Part shown: piece by piece, positions 7,006 through 16,052 of the stretch
Numbering within the stretch: position 1 is the stretch's first letter
Layout: each line of letters opens with the position of its first letter
NCBI GenBank assembly: GCA_046154695.1
Contig: JBJXFI010000167.1
Coordinates: 1 to 49,882, forward strand
Origin: DALYLB01 sp046154695
Lineage (GTDB): Bacteria; Acidobacteriota; Blastocatellia; RBC074
DNA: 49,882 nucleotides
Direction of reading: 5' to 3'
Notes under the pieces: model-generated
Database searches by the model: none
Seen by the model: only the letters and a program-made list of their open reading frames with translations
Told to the model about the DNA's origin: nothing
Position numbers and translations under genes: made by a program

Positions 7006-8808
7006 ATGATGTACAGGGTGTTTTTATCGCTGATCATTGCATTGATGATTGCCGGGTTTCACGCGAAAGGGGCAGCACAGACGGTCAGCCTCGCGCCGGA
7101 AAGACCGATCTGGGGGGAATCCCTGAAAATTATCTATGACCCCGCCGCGCCCGAAGCGGCGTTCGGCCTCGATGAGGAGGTTCGCGTACGGGTCTACCAG
7201 CTTCGTGACGACTACTCCGCCGCGCGGGAGGAGATGATCGTTTTACGAAGAGAAGGAGCTGTTCTCGCCGGGGAGATTCAGGTTGCGAAAGGCGTCGGCC
7301 ACCTGCAACTGGCATTTTTTCGCCCGCCGAATACCTACGATGCAAGGTCCCGCCGGATTTTGATGGCCTATCGGCCGGACGGGGAGCCCGCGCGCGGCGC
7401 GAATCTTTCCCAGGCCGCGTCGAAGGATTATCTGGAATGGGTGCGGAAAGAGCTTGCGCTCTATCCCGACAATTATGCGGCGTATCGCGCGAAATGGCGG
7501 GCGGCGAGTTCCCGGGATCCGGCAAACGTGAGAGCGATTATCGAGGCGGATATGGCGGAGGTCGGGCCGAAGGTAAAGGGCGAGCCTCTCTCGTGGCTTC
7601 ACGCCAGGATGTTCGGCTATCTGCTGCTCAGGCAGGAAGAGAAGAGCCGCGAGCTGCTGCGAAAGATGGTCCAGCGATTTCCCGACGCGAAACCGACCCG
7701 CCTCGCGCTGGGGGATTACTGGTATCAGGCGATTGTGCAGCGGATTCACGGCGAGGGGCCGACCGAAGTCGCGCAGATGATCTGCGCTGTGATGAAGCGC
7801 GCGCCGGGCTCCGATTTTGCGCGGCAGACCATCGGCGATTTCTCGTTCCGAAAGGAGACGCCGCTGGAAGTGACCGAGGCCATCAGCCGGATCTGGCGGC
7901 TGGAGCAGCCCCGAAATCCGATGCCGTATTATTATCTTGCTTCGGCGCTGCGGGCGCATGAGCGTTCCCCGGAACAGATCGTGCCGCTGCTCGACCGGGC
8001 GCTCGATCTCTTTGTGAGAAAGACGGTGTGGGAATATGACCTCTCCAGCCAGGAGGTGGACGCGAATGTGCGCTTCGCCTTTCAGATGAGCGCCGAGATG
8101 TTGCTGAAGCAGGGGCGGCATGCAAGGGCGATCAGCGCCATCAAGGCGGCGCAGGCGATGAGCAGGGATCAGGGCGGGGATCTCTTTCTTCTCGAAGGCC
8201 GCATCTGGCTGAACGGGGGGATGCGCGCGAAGGCGCAGGCGGCATATCTGGAAGCCTGGCAGCGGGGGGTAAAAGAGGCCGAGCCCGAGCTTCGCGAGAT
8301 CTATTTGCAGGAAAAGGGGGCGCCGGACGAGTTTGCGGCCTGGCTGGAGAGGAAGTCGGGCCGACCGGGCAGCAAGGCGGAATCGAAGAAAGGCTTCCCC
8401 GAGTTTCAGGCCGTCTCTCTCAAGGGCGTGAGCTATGATCTGGCGTCCCTGCGGGGCAAGGTGGTGGTGCTCAATTTCTGGTACATCGGATGCGGTCCCT
8501 GCAAGGCGGAGATGCCGGATTTGAACAGACTGGTGAAAGAGAATGCCGGCCGCGAGATCGTCTTTCTGGCGCCGGCGCTCGACGATGCCGAAAGTCTGCG
8601 GGCGTTTTTGAAAGAGGCCGCTTTCGATTATGAGATCATTCCCGATTCGCAGTCGCTGACGAATCGACTGGAGATCAAGGCCTTCCCCGTGCATTGCGTT
8701 CTCAATCAGGATGGCGAGGTCGAATTGATGCTGCGCGGAGGCGGGGAGAAGAATGTCGAGCAGGTCCGCCATGTGGTGCGGAGACTGCTTTCATCCGGAA
8801 AGGAATAG
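7006..8808 (+). CDS. Secreted protein with C-terminal TlpA/ResA-type thioredoxin domain
   Basis: A 600-residue protein with a signal peptide (VFLSLIIALMIAGF, then AKGAAQ). An N-terminal beta-rich part of about 130 residues is followed by a long alpha-helical, TPR-like region (about 140-450) containing repeated Ala/Leu/Arg helix pairs. The C-terminal 140 residues form a TlpA/redoxin domain: SLRGKVVVLNFWYIGCGPCK with the redox pair C496/C499, then EMPDL, IIPD and a cis-Pro-like AFPVH. It should act in the periplasm as a thiol-disulfide reductase tethered to a protein-binding helical array; the partner is unknown. ATG 7006 has an AGGAAAG ribosome site (ATG 7009 is next to it). The AidB-like gene starts 3 nt after its stop. 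Confidence 0.75.
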   Translation: MMYRVFLSLIIALMIAGFHAKGAAQTVSLAPERPIWGESLKIIYDPAAPEAAFGLDEEVRVRVYQLRDDYSAAREEMIVLRREGAVLAGEIQVAKGVGHLQLAFFRPPNTYDARSRRILMAYRPDGEPARGANLSQAASKDYLEWVRKELALYPDNYAAYRAKWRAASSRDPANVRAIIEADMAEVGPKVKGEPLSWLHARMFGYLLLRQEEKSRELLRKMVQRFPDAKPTRLALGDYWYQAIVQRIHGEGPTEVAQMICAVMKRAPGSDFARQTIGDFSFRKETPLEVTEAISRIWRLEQPRNPMPYYYLASALRAHERSPEQIVPLLDRALDLFVRKTVWEYDLSSQEVDANVRFAFQMSAEMLLKQGRHARAISAIKAAQAMSRDQGGDLFLLEGRIWLNGGMRAKAQAAYLEAWQRGVKEAEPELREIYLQEKGAPDEFAAWLERKSGRPGSKAESKKGFPEFQAVSLKGVSYDLASLRGKVVVLNFWYIGCGPCKAEMPDLNRLVKENAGREIVFLAPALDDAESLRAFLKEAAFDYEIIPDSQSLTNRLEIKAFPVHCVLNQDGEVELMLRGGGEKNVEQVRHVVRRLLSSGKE

Positions 8809-8811
8809 GCG

Positions 8812-10551
8812 ATGAGCACGCCCGCGAGAGAAGTGGATCGCAATTCGGATCCTGTGGCCGCGGGCCGCGGCGAACTGGCGGCCTGGGAAGAGGCGCAGCC
8901 CGAAAATTATTACGAGACCGATCGCCACTTGCAGTCCATTCTCGAATTTCATTGGGGCGCGGAGCGATTAGGGCGGCATGCGGAGCGGCTCTCCGCCTTT
9001 GGCCGCGATCTGCCGTTGATCGATCACGCGGTCCGCGAGGCGAACCTGCCGGAGAACCTGCCGCGATTGCAGCGCTATTCCGCGATCGGCGACCGCATCG
9101 AGGAGGTCATCCACTCGACACACCACGATATGGCGGGGTTTATCATTTACGGCTCGGGTGTGATGAGCGTGTACGGCGAGCCGGGAAATAACCTGCTTGC
9201 GCTTGCGCTCTTCTATCTGTCGTCGTACAACGGGGAGGCCGGTCACAATTGCCCGCTGGCCTGCACGGCGGGTGTGATCAAGACGCTGCAGTTCGCGGGC
9301 GGCGAGGAGTTGCGGGCGAAATACCTGCCGTCGCTGCTCGATTCGACAACAGGGACCCCCTTTCACGGCGCGCAGTTTCTGACCGAGGTGCAGGGAGGTT
9401 CGGATGTCGGTGCGAACGCCGTGGCGGCGACCCCGATCGATGGAGATCGAAAGACGTGGCGGTTGAACGGCGAAAAGTGGTTCTGTTCGAATGTGACGGC
9501 CGATCTCGCGCTGGTCACCGCGCGGCCGGAAGGCGCGATGGCCGGAACGAAGGGGCTGGACCTGTTTCTGGTTCCGCGGCTTCTGGATGACGGCGCGCTC
9601 AATGGATTGCATATCCGCCGGTTGAAAGAGAAGCTCGGCACGAAATCGATGGCGACGGCCGAGGTCGATTTCAGGGATGCCTTCGCGTATCGGATCGGCG
9701 AGCCCGGCCGGGGCTTTCAGCACGTGATGGATTACGTGGTCAACACGTCGCGCATCTACAACGCGGTCGGTTCGGCGGGCGCGGCCCGCCGGGCCTGTGT
9801 CGTCGCCTGGACCTATGCCGGACACCGCCGGGCGTTCGGCGCCGCGCTCCGCGACATTCCCCTGGTGCAGGAGACGCTGGCCGAGATGCGTGCGGTGACG
9901 ATGGCGATCACCTCGGGCAGCCTGCATCTGGCGCACCTGCGCGACGAGATCGAGGCGGGGCGGGCCGATGAGGCCGCCCGGCAATTCTTCCGCCTCGCCG
10001 TCAATCTGAACAAATATCGCAGCTCGATGCTGGCGACCGACGTCATTCGCCGCGGAATCGAGATTCTCGGCGGAAACGGCGCGATGGAGAACTTCTCGGT
10101 TCTGCCGCGCCTGCTGCGCGACTCGATCATCTTTGAGGCCTGGGAGGGCGCGCACAACACGCTGCTCGCCCAATCGACAAGGGATCTTCAGCGATACCGG
10201 CTCCACGACGCGTTCTGCGCGCGGCTGATCGACGATTTCGGCGCGGCGGGCAATGATCGCGGCGTGGCCGAGGTCGAGCGATTGCGCGGTGAACTCGACG
10301 CCCTTCTGCCATTCGACGAGCGATCGGCCGGCGTCCTGTTCAAACCGCTCGCCGATCGCATGATGTGGCTCTATTATCTCGCCAGGCTCGAACAGGAGGC
10401 TGCGTGGGAGGAGCGGCGCAACCGGACGCTCGGCAAACGGGATGTCATCGAATGGCTCTGGCGGCGGTTCATCGATCGTTCAGAGACGCCCGGGAAACAG
10501 GATGCATCGAAATCGCTGAAACAGATCGCGGAGATCAGTTCGCTGCTCTGA
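8812..10551 (+). CDS. Acyl-CoA dehydrogenase, AidB-like
   Basis: A 579-residue flavoprotein, longer than standard acyl-CoA dehydrogenases and similar to AidB. The FAD region reads FLTEVQGGSDVGAN (close to the MTEKQGGSDV of AidB) with WRLNGEKWFCSN. Near the C-terminal side, EILGGNGAMENFSVLPRLLRD leads to FEAWEGAHN, whose Glu is at the catalytic-base position. An extra C-terminal helical part of about 120 residues follows. Substrate is unknown: AidB-type proteins may oxidise acyl-CoAs or protect DNA from alkylation. The start ATG follows GGAAAGGA and sits 3 nt after the thioredoxin-domain gene, so the two are probably co-transcribed, though no functional link is obvious. Confidence 0.85.
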   Translation: MSTPAREVDRNSDPVAAGRGELAAWEEAQPENYYETDRHLQSILEFHWGAERLGRHAERLSAFGRDLPLIDHAVREANLPENLPRLQRYSAIGDRIEEVIHSTHHDMAGFIIYGSGVMSVYGEPGNNLLALALFYLSSYNGEAGHNCPLACTAGVIKTLQFAGGEELRAKYLPSLLDSTTGTPFHGAQFLTEVQGGSDVGANAVAATPIDGDRKTWRLNGEKWFCSNVTADLALVTARPEGAMAGTKGLDLFLVPRLLDDGALNGLHIRRLKEKLGTKSMATAEVDFRDAFAYRIGEPGRGFQHVMDYVVNTSRIYNAVGSAGAARRACVVAWTYAGHRRAFGAALRDIPLVQETLAEMRAVTMAITSGSLHLAHLRDEIEAGRADEAARQFFRLAVNLNKYRSSMLATDVIRRGIEILGGNGAMENFSVLPRLLRDSIIFEAWEGAHNTLLAQSTRDLQRYRLHDAFCARLIDDFGAAGNDRGVAEVERLRGELDALLPFDERSAGVLFKPLADRMMWLYYLARLEQEAAWEERRNRTLGKRDVIEWLWRRFIDRSETPGKQDASKSLKQIAEISSLL

Positions 10552-10623
10552 TCGATCGCGGCGGCCGTTTCGGTTCCAGGCCTGTGACAGCGGAACGGCC
10601 AACATTTTCCGAGGGGGGACACA

Positions 10624-11649
10624 ATGCGTCTTGGATTGAATGTCGGATATTGGGGATCGTCCCCGGTGGACAACGTGGCACTCACGCAGGAAGCGGATCG
10701 CCTGGGATTCCATTCCGTCTGGACGGCGGAGGCGTATGGTTCGGACGCCGTCTCGCCGCTGGTCTGGCTGGCGGCGAAGACCGAGAAGATCCATGTCGGC
10801 ACGGCGATCATGCAGATGACGGCGCGCGTGCCCGCGATGACGGCGATGACGGCGGCGACGATCGATCTGCTCAGCGGCGGGCGGATGCTGGTCGGGATCG
10901 GCGCCTCGGGGCCGCAGGTGGTCGAGGGGTGGCATGGGCTGCCGTACGGCAAGCCGGTGACGCGGGCCCGCGAATATATCGAGATCATGCGCGCGGTCTG
11001 GAAGCGCGAGCAGCCGCTCGAACACCACGGCGAGCATTACGATATCCCGTGCAAGGGAGGCACGGGCCTGGGCAAACCGCTCAAGCTGATCGTCCACCCG
11101 CTCAGGCCGAGCATCCCGATCTATCTGGCGGCGATCGGACCGAATAATGTCACGCTCGCGGCCGAGGCCGCCGACGGCTGGCTCCCGATCTTCTTTTCGC
11201 CCGAACGCGTCCATACCTACAAGGAATGGCTCGATGAGGGCTTCGCCAAAGCCGGCGGCGGAAAGAGCCTGGCGAACTTCGACATCGCTCCCACCGTGAC
11301 CATCGCCATGGGAGATGACACCGACGCCTGCCGCAACGCGGTCAAGCCGTACCTCGCGCTCTATATCGGCGGGATGGGCGCGAAGGGAAAAAACTTCTAT
11401 TACGACATCGCCTGCCGCTACGGGTATGAAGAGGCCGCCGACAGGATCCAGGCCGCCTACCTGCAGGGTAAAAAGATGGAAGCCGCCATGGCCGTGCCCG
11501 ACGCCCTCGTCGATGAAATTGCCTTGTGCGGGCCGCGCGAGCGCATCGCCGAGCGCCTCGGCGCCTGGAAGACCTGCGGCATCACCACCCTGATCTGCGG
11601 CACCTCGGATATCGAGGCCATTCGCGCGATGGCGGAGATGGCGCTCTGA
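10624..11649 (+). CDS. LLM-class F420-dependent oxidoreductase
   Basis: A 341-residue luciferase-like monooxygenase-fold protein of the kind that uses coenzyme F420. Family features are the N-terminal MRLGLNVGYWG strand, EADRLGFHSVWTAEAYG, VGTAIMQM, the GGRMLVGIGASGPQVVEGWHG segment and the C-terminal CGPRERIAERL. An almost ideal GAGGGGGG ribosome site precedes the ATG. The substrate cannot be read from sequence. The window also encodes CofC (24780-25439), an enzyme of F420 synthesis, and a second F420-type enzyme at 24326, which supports F420 rather than FMN as cofactor. FMN-dependent LLM enzymes remain an alternative. Confidence 0.85.
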   Translation: MRLGLNVGYWGSSPVDNVALTQEADRLGFHSVWTAEAYGSDAVSPLVWLAAKTEKIHVGTAIMQMTARVPAMTAMTAATIDLLSGGRMLVGIGASGPQVVEGWHGLPYGKPVTRAREYIEIMRAVWKREQPLEHHGEHYDIPCKGGTGLGKPLKLIVHPLRPSIPIYLAAIGPNNVTLAAEAADGWLPIFFSPERVHTYKEWLDEGFAKAGGGKSLANFDIAPTVTIAMGDDTDACRNAVKPYLALYIGGMGAKGKNFYYDIACRYGYEEAADRIQAAYLQGKKMEAAMAVPDALVDEIALCGPRERIAERLGAWKTCGITTLICGTSDIEAIRAMAEMAL

Positions 11650-11697
11650 TGGCGATTCATTGACCCGGAAAAAATGGAGCGTGAAAGGAGTGCGGCC

Positions 11698-12135
11698 ATG
11701 AATTTACCATTGTTCATACTCAACCTGTCGCTTCTCTGGGGAATGGGACAGGCGGCGGCGCCCGCGCCGCAGCCGAGCGTCACGCTGCCTTCGGAACTTG
11801 CGCGCGTTTTGACCGATTATGAAGCGGCATGGCGAAACCGCGATGCCGTCGCGCTCGCGGGGCTCTTTTCGGAGGACGGCTTCGTGCTGCAAAGCGGCCG
11901 GCCGCCGGTCCGCGGACGCGCCGCGATCGAGCAGGCCTACAAGGGGGCGGGCGGCCCGCTTGTCCTGCGGGCGATCGCCTTCGCCAAAGAGGGAAAGGTC
12001 GGCTACATCATCGGCGGTTTTGCGCGAATGGCGGGCGAACCGGACGCCGGTAAGTTCACCCTGACTCTGCGCAGGGGGAACAAATGGCGCTGGGAGATCG
12101 TCTCCGATATGGATAACTCGAACCAGTCGCGGTAA
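11698..12135 (+). CDS. Secreted SnoaL-like/DUF4440 (NTF2-fold) protein
   Basis: A 145-residue protein with a signal peptide (LPLFILNLSLLWGMGQAAA). The mature part resembles SgcJ/EcaC or DUF4440-type NTF2-fold proteins: VLTDYEAAWRNRDAVALAGLF, EDGFVLQSGRPPVRGRAAIEQAY, and a C-terminal RRGNKWRWEIVSDMDN strand. Such proteins bind small ligands or act as accessory subunits; the role here is unknown. ATG 11698 is preferred because GAAAGGAG lies 8 nt upstream and the hydrophobic signal begins there. Confidence 0.7.
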   Translation: MNLPLFILNLSLLWGMGQAAAPAPQPSVTLPSELARVLTDYEAAWRNRDAVALAGLFSEDGFVLQSGRPPVRGRAAIEQAYKGAGGPLVLRAIAFAKEGKVGYIIGGFARMAGEPDAGKFTLTLRRGNKWRWEIVSDMDNSNQSR

Positions 12136-12282
12136 AGAGGCCGAGCCGCGGAGAAAAGTGCGAGGACAGCCGCTCGGTGCTTCGCGGAAGAGGCCGAGGT
12201 CGGTTAAAGTGTCGGGCAGAGACGCGGACAGAGCCGGGAAGGGGCTGTTCAACAACCCAATCGAATCAATTGGAGGGCCAGT

Positions 12283-12930
12283 ATGAGCATTCAGGATCTC
12301 TTGCGGAATCGTCGCGGGTTTCTTCGAGGCATGACAATGGGAGCGGTCTGGTGCGTTACGCCGGGAGCCTTTGCGGATGAGCTGACGCGGACGCCGCGGC
12401 AGACGGAAGGGCCGTTCTATCCGGACAAGCTGCCGCTCGACACGGACAACGATCTGTTGATCATCAATGACGGCATCACGCCGGGGCTGGGAGAGATCAC
12501 CTGGCTTTCGGGGCGGATTCTGAACGCGCAGGGAGCGCCGATGCGCAACGCCGTTGTGGAGATCTGGCAGTGCGACAACAATGGGGCCTACCTTCACAGC
12601 AAAACGGGCAACAAGGAGAAGCAGGACGGGAATTTTCAGGGCTTCGGGAGATTCGTCACCGGATCGACCGGAGAGTATCTGTTCCGTACGATCAAGCCGG
12701 TGCCGTATCCGGGGCGCACGCCGCACATCCACTACGCCGTCAAGATGAAGGGGCGGGAGAAGTTCACGACCCAGTGCTATATCGACGGGCATCCCGGGAA
12801 TGCGAGGGACTCGGTTCTCAGCCAGATCAAGAACCCCCGGGAGAAGGCTGCGTTGATGTCGTCGTTCCTTCCGATGAAGGATTCCCGCATCGGAGAGCTG
12901 ACGGCCCGGTTCGATATCGTCCTGGGCTGA
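12283..12930 (+). CDS. Tat-exported intradiol ring-cleavage dioxygenase-like protein
   Basis: A 215-residue protein related to the protocatechuate 3,4-dioxygenase fold. A twin-arginine signal, NRRGFLRGMTMG (residues 9-20), implies export of the folded protein. The catalytic part has the family sequence RQTEGPFYPD (39-48), VVEIWQCDNNGAYLHS (91-106), YLFRTIKPVPYPGRTPHIHY. Candidate Fe(III) ligands Y103, Y142, H148 and H150 are all present, with a short loop between Y142 and H148. It could open catechol-type rings outside the cytoplasm. No other aromatic-degradation genes are nearby, so the substrate is uncertain. The ATG follows GGAGGGCC in a 147-bp gap. Confidence 0.8.
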   Translation: MSIQDLLRNRRGFLRGMTMGAVWCVTPGAFADELTRTPRQTEGPFYPDKLPLDTDNDLLIINDGITPGLGEITWLSGRILNAQGAPMRNAVVEIWQCDNNGAYLHSKTGNKEKQDGNFQGFGRFVTGSTGEYLFRTIKPVPYPGRTPHIHYAVKMKGREKFTTQCYIDGHPGNARDSVLSQIKNPREKAALMSSFLPMKDSRIGELTARFDIVLG

Positions 12931-12971
12931 GTCGCGAGTCCGTCCCGGCGACAAGAGACCGGAAGGAATTG

Positions 12972-13415
12972 ATGGCGCCACAATCATGCTACATCTGCGG
13001 GCGCGTCGAGGCGTGGCGGAACGGGGAGAACGCCCATTTCATCCACGAATTCGAGCACTCGATCATGGTTCTCGGAGAGCATCAGTTTCATCCGGGCTAC
13101 TCCCTCCTGCTTTTGAAAGAGCACCGGCGCGAGCTTCACGAGCTTGCGCCGGAGGCGCAGGCCGGCCTTTTTCAGGAACTGATGATTGCCACACAGGCGA
13201 TTGTGCGGGCGTTTCAGCCGTGGAAGATGAATCATTCCTGCTATGGAAACGCGCAGCCGCATGTTCATTGGCATCTCTTTCCCCGATACGACACGCTGCC
13301 GGATCATCAAAACCATCCCTGGCTGCACGCGGCGGAATTCGATACGCACATCGTCGATATCGAAGAGGCGCGGCGGCTCGTCCGAAAGATCCAACAGGAA
13401 TTGCCTGCCGGGTGA
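12972..13415 (+). CDS. HIT-family hydrolase
   Basis: A 147-residue histidine-triad protein, expected to be a nucleotide phosphoramidase or dinucleotide hydrolase. The triad QPHVHWHLFPRY (about residues 94-105) carries the catalytic histidines. A CYICGR motif at residues 6-11 resembles the zinc-binding Cys pair of some HIT proteins. The ATG at 12972 follows GGAAGGA with good spacing, 41 nt after the dioxygenase gene. The longer open frame upstream only shadows the dioxygenase. Confidence 0.85.
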   Translation: MAPQSCYICGRVEAWRNGENAHFIHEFEHSIMVLGEHQFHPGYSLLLLKEHRRELHELAPEAQAGLFQELMIATQAIVRAFQPWKMNHSCYGNAQPHVHWHLFPRYDTLPDHQNHPWLHAAEFDTHIVDIEEARRLVRKIQQELPAG

Positions 13416-13494
13416 CGAAGAGCAGGCCCCGAACGGCCGGCGGTTCCGCGGCGGGCCTCCTTTCAGGACCGTGATCTTCCCGCCTGGGTTGCCT

Positions 13495-14316
13495 ATGAAT
13501 ATCGACGCGAAGGTGGTTGAGGGGTTTGGAGAGGAATGGGCCCGGTTCGATCAAGCGCCGCTTTCGGAAGAGGAGTTGCGGGCGATGTTCGACCACTATT
13601 TCGACATCTTCCCGTGGGACGCGATCGATTCCGCCGCGGTCGGCTTCGACCTGGGGTGCGGCAGCGGAAGGTGGGCCCGGCTGGTCGCGCCGCGCGTCGG
13701 GCGGCTGCATCTGATCGATCCGAGCGCGCGGGCGCTCGATGTGGCCCGGCGGAATCTCGCCGGAAACGAAAACTGCGACTTTCATTGCGCCGGCGTCGAT
13801 GCCATTCCGCTGGCGGACGGCTCCGCCGACTTCGGCTATTCGCTGGGCGTGCTTCATCATCTTCCCGATACGCAGGCCGGAATTGAGCAGTGCGCCCGAA
13901 AGCTCAAGCCGGGAGCGCCTTTTCTTCTCTATCTCTATTACGCGTTCGATAACCGCCCGGCATGGTTCCGCCTGCTCTGGCGATGCAGCGATGGGATTCG
14001 ACGGGTCGTTTCGAGGCTTCCTTTTTCCGTTCGCCATCCGCTCTGTCAGATCGCGGCGGCCCTCGTATATTGGCCGCTGGCGCGGCTCTCTCTGGTGCTC
14101 GAACATCTGGGAGCGGATGTCGGCGCCATTCCGCTGTCTCAATACCGGCATCGCAGTTTTTATGTGATGAGAACCGACGCGCGCGATCGTTTCGGAACCC
14201 GGCTGGAGCGGCGATTCACGAAAGATCAGATGCGGCGAATGATGGAGCGGGCGGGGCTGCGGGAGATCGCCTTCAGCCAAACCTCCTTCTGGACCGCCGT
14301 CGCGCGCAAAATGTAG
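13495..14316 (+). CDS. Class I SAM-dependent methyltransferase
   Basis: A 273-residue Methyltransf_11-type protein. Motif I is VGFDLGCGSGRWARL (about 48-62), the acidic ribose-binding residue follows in LHLIDPS, and VDAIPLADGSADFGYSLGVLHHLPD supplies motifs II/III. The C-terminal half has two hydrophobic helices (PLCQIAAALVYWPLARLSLVL), suggesting contact with membrane or a lipid-like substrate. The methyl acceptor is unknown. Starts at ATG 13495, 79 nt after the HIT gene. Confidence 0.8.
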   Translation: MNIDAKVVEGFGEEWARFDQAPLSEEELRAMFDHYFDIFPWDAIDSAAVGFDLGCGSGRWARLVAPRVGRLHLIDPSARALDVARRNLAGNENCDFHCAGVDAIPLADGSADFGYSLGVLHHLPDTQAGIEQCARKLKPGAPFLLYLYYAFDNRPAWFRLLWRCSDGIRRVVSRLPFSVRHPLCQIAAALVYWPLARLSLVLEHLGADVGAIPLSQYRHRSFYVMRTDARDRFGTRLERRFTKDQMRRMMERAGLREIAFSQTSFWTAVARKM

Positions 14317-14380
14317 GCATTTTGGAGTTCAACAGCTCCTTAACGGGAAAGAACGACTCTGTGAAGTGAGAGGACTTCTT

Positions 14381-14833
14381 ATGATTACAAAACGAGATGC
14401 GATCATTGCGCTTTCCACAATGTGTTTGACGCTGGGCGTCGCGGCGCTTGCTCAGTCAGGGAACTCCGTGATGGGATCCTCCGTTTTTGAGTGGGACTCC
14501 ATCGAGGCGAAGCCGACAAAAATCGGCGCGGTGAGGACGTTTTTTCAGGCTCCGACGGCGACGCTGGACGAGTTGGAATGCCACGTCACGACATTGAATG
14601 CCGGGGAGTCGCCTCATGCGCCCCACAAGCATCCGGATGAGGAGTTGATCATCGTCAAAGAGGGCACGGTCGAGGTGCTGAGCAACGGGCAGATCAAGCG
14701 GGCAGGCCCCGGCTCGGTGATCTTTCAAGCCGCGAACCAACTGCACAGCATCAAGAACGTCGGGCGGGCGCAGGCGACCTATCACGTCGTCAAGTGGAAT
14801 TCACCGGGCATGCTCAAGGGCAAGGCCAGATGA
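14381..14833 (+). CDS. Exported cupin-domain protein
   Basis: A 150-residue protein with an N-terminal export signal (DAIIALSTMCLTLGVAALAQ). One cupin domain is present: cupin motif 1 reads HAPHKHPDEELIIVKEG, with three potential metal-binding residues (His, His, Glu), and motif 2 lies around GPGSVIFQAANQLHSIKN. It probably binds a metal and a small molecule in the periplasm; activity is unknown. ATG 14381 follows GAGAGG; five residues upstream of it belong to no signal. Confidence 0.8.
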   Translation: MITKRDAIIALSTMCLTLGVAALAQSGNSVMGSSVFEWDSIEAKPTKIGAVRTFFQAPTATLDELECHVTTLNAGESPHAPHKHPDEELIIVKEGTVEVLSNGQIKRAGPGSVIFQAANQLHSIKNVGRAQATYHVVKWNSPGMLKGKAR

Positions 14834-14923
14834 ACGCCGCCGGGATCGAGCGCCGGGATGGGAATGGCGTTGAAGGGGCTTCTTTTCCGCTGATGACATC
14901 AACGACCTGAGCAAAGGACGCCT

Positions 14924-15829
14924 ATGCAGCAACAATGTAAAGCATGCGGTTATGAGTCCCCGGAAGCAGATCAATTTTGCCGGCAGTGCGGCGGTTCGCT
15001 CTCGGCAAAGAGCGAAAGTTCGGCCAGTCCGATTGGCGGGTATGGCAGAGGGGAGCCGAATCCATCCGTGGTGAGCGCCGGCACGGGGCGTTTTCCTTCG
15101 AGCGTTGGAGACGCGATCGCGGGTGACACGGCGCGGTATTACTACCCGCCGCAATATGCGCCGGCGCCGGGGCAAATGGCGCCGCCTCCGAGTTACGCAC
15201 CGGTTCCGCCGGTTCCCTCGCCGCGGTTTCAGGCCGCCGGGGTGTTTTTCAAGGGGGCGTTTTATTTTCTGCTCGTTGCCGCGTTGCTGGCGGCGACAGC
15301 CGGAGCCGTCTTCTTCGCGCAGGAGGCCCAGAATGAACGGCGGAGGCGGAATGACCTGGAGATGCGAGTGCGGGGCGGAGGAGGCGGAAATAACGCCAAC
15401 GAACGCGCGCAGGGGGCTTGGGAGCATCTGGAATCGGCATTAACCCTGCTCAATGAGGCTGCCGAGCGGGCGGCCGGCGCGGGCGCAACGATTTCGACGG
15501 GCAGCGAAACGGCGATCGACCTCGGCAAATACGCCTTTCCCGACGCGCAGGTGGAAGCGACGGTCGCCGGCCGCGGCAACGAGGCGCTTTCGCTGCTCAC
15601 GCGCCAGAATTTCGAAGAGGTTCGGTCGTTCTATGAGCGGCAGTTCGGCAAACCCGTGATTCAGGCGCAGGTCGGAAACTACCCGGGAAATAACAGAAAG
15701 AGGCTGCTCTTTCAATCCGCCGCTTCTCCGACGGTCCTGATCAAAATCGAAGAGATGGAAGAGGACCGGGTGAAGATGGTGAAGATCACGATACTGCGCT
15801 CGCTGCTGCGCTTTTCCCAGGGGGGATGA
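14924..15829 (+). CDS. Zinc-ribbon single-pass membrane protein of unknown function
   Basis: A 301-residue protein with an N-terminal zinc ribbon (C5-x2-C8 and C19-x2-C22), then a Gly/Pro/Tyr-rich low-complexity stretch (about 37-100), one membrane helix (about 111-133), a charged segment with a glycine run, and a C-terminal alpha/beta domain of about 130 residues (FEEVRSFYERQFGKPV..TVLIKIEEMEEDRVKMVKITI). The ribbon should face the cytoplasm and the C-terminal domain the periplasm. I do not recognise the C-terminal domain. The arrangement resembles zinc-ribbon envelope sensors, but no function is claimed. Confidence 0.65.
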   Translation: MQQQCKACGYESPEADQFCRQCGGSLSAKSESSASPIGGYGRGEPNPSVVSAGTGRFPSSVGDAIAGDTARYYYPPQYAPAPGQMAPPPSYAPVPPVPSPRFQAAGVFFKGAFYFLLVAALLAATAGAVFFAQEAQNERRRRNDLEMRVRGGGGGNNANERAQGAWEHLESALTLLNEAAERAAGAGATISTGSETAIDLGKYAFPDAQVEATVAGRGNEALSLLTRQNFEEVRSFYERQFGKPVIQAQVGNYPGNNRKRLLFQSAASPTVLIKIEEMEEDRVKMVKITILRSLLRFSQGG

Positions 15830-15894
15830 CGCCGCGCTGCCGGGCAAACGATTTCCGAGGAGCGGTCATGCCCGAAAACATTGAAAAGCATGGT

Positions 15895-16030
15895 GGCAAG
15901 CTGTCCAGCTTGTGCCCGGTGTGAGGGCGGGTCGCGCGCCGGCAGGGGTCACGTTCGAGGCCCGGTCTTTTTCCGGGAGTGTCTGCCGGGAGTGTCTGGT
16001 GGATGCGGCACAAGCTGGACAGCTTGTGTC
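15895..16030. repeat. AAGCTGTCCAGCTT palindromic repeat pair with tandem 13-mer
   Basis: Two inverted copies of a near-perfect palindrome, GGCAAGCTGTCCAGCTTGTG (15895-15914) and GGCACAAGCTGGACAGCTTG (16007-16026), flank 90 bp. Between them CCGGGAGTGTCTG occurs twice in perfect tandem (15973-15985 and 15986-15998). The element fills the gap ahead of the CocE-like gene. It resembles a REP-type repeat; mobility is not shown. Confidence 0.75.
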
Positions 16031-16052
16031 ACTTTTTCTGAGGAACACGAAC

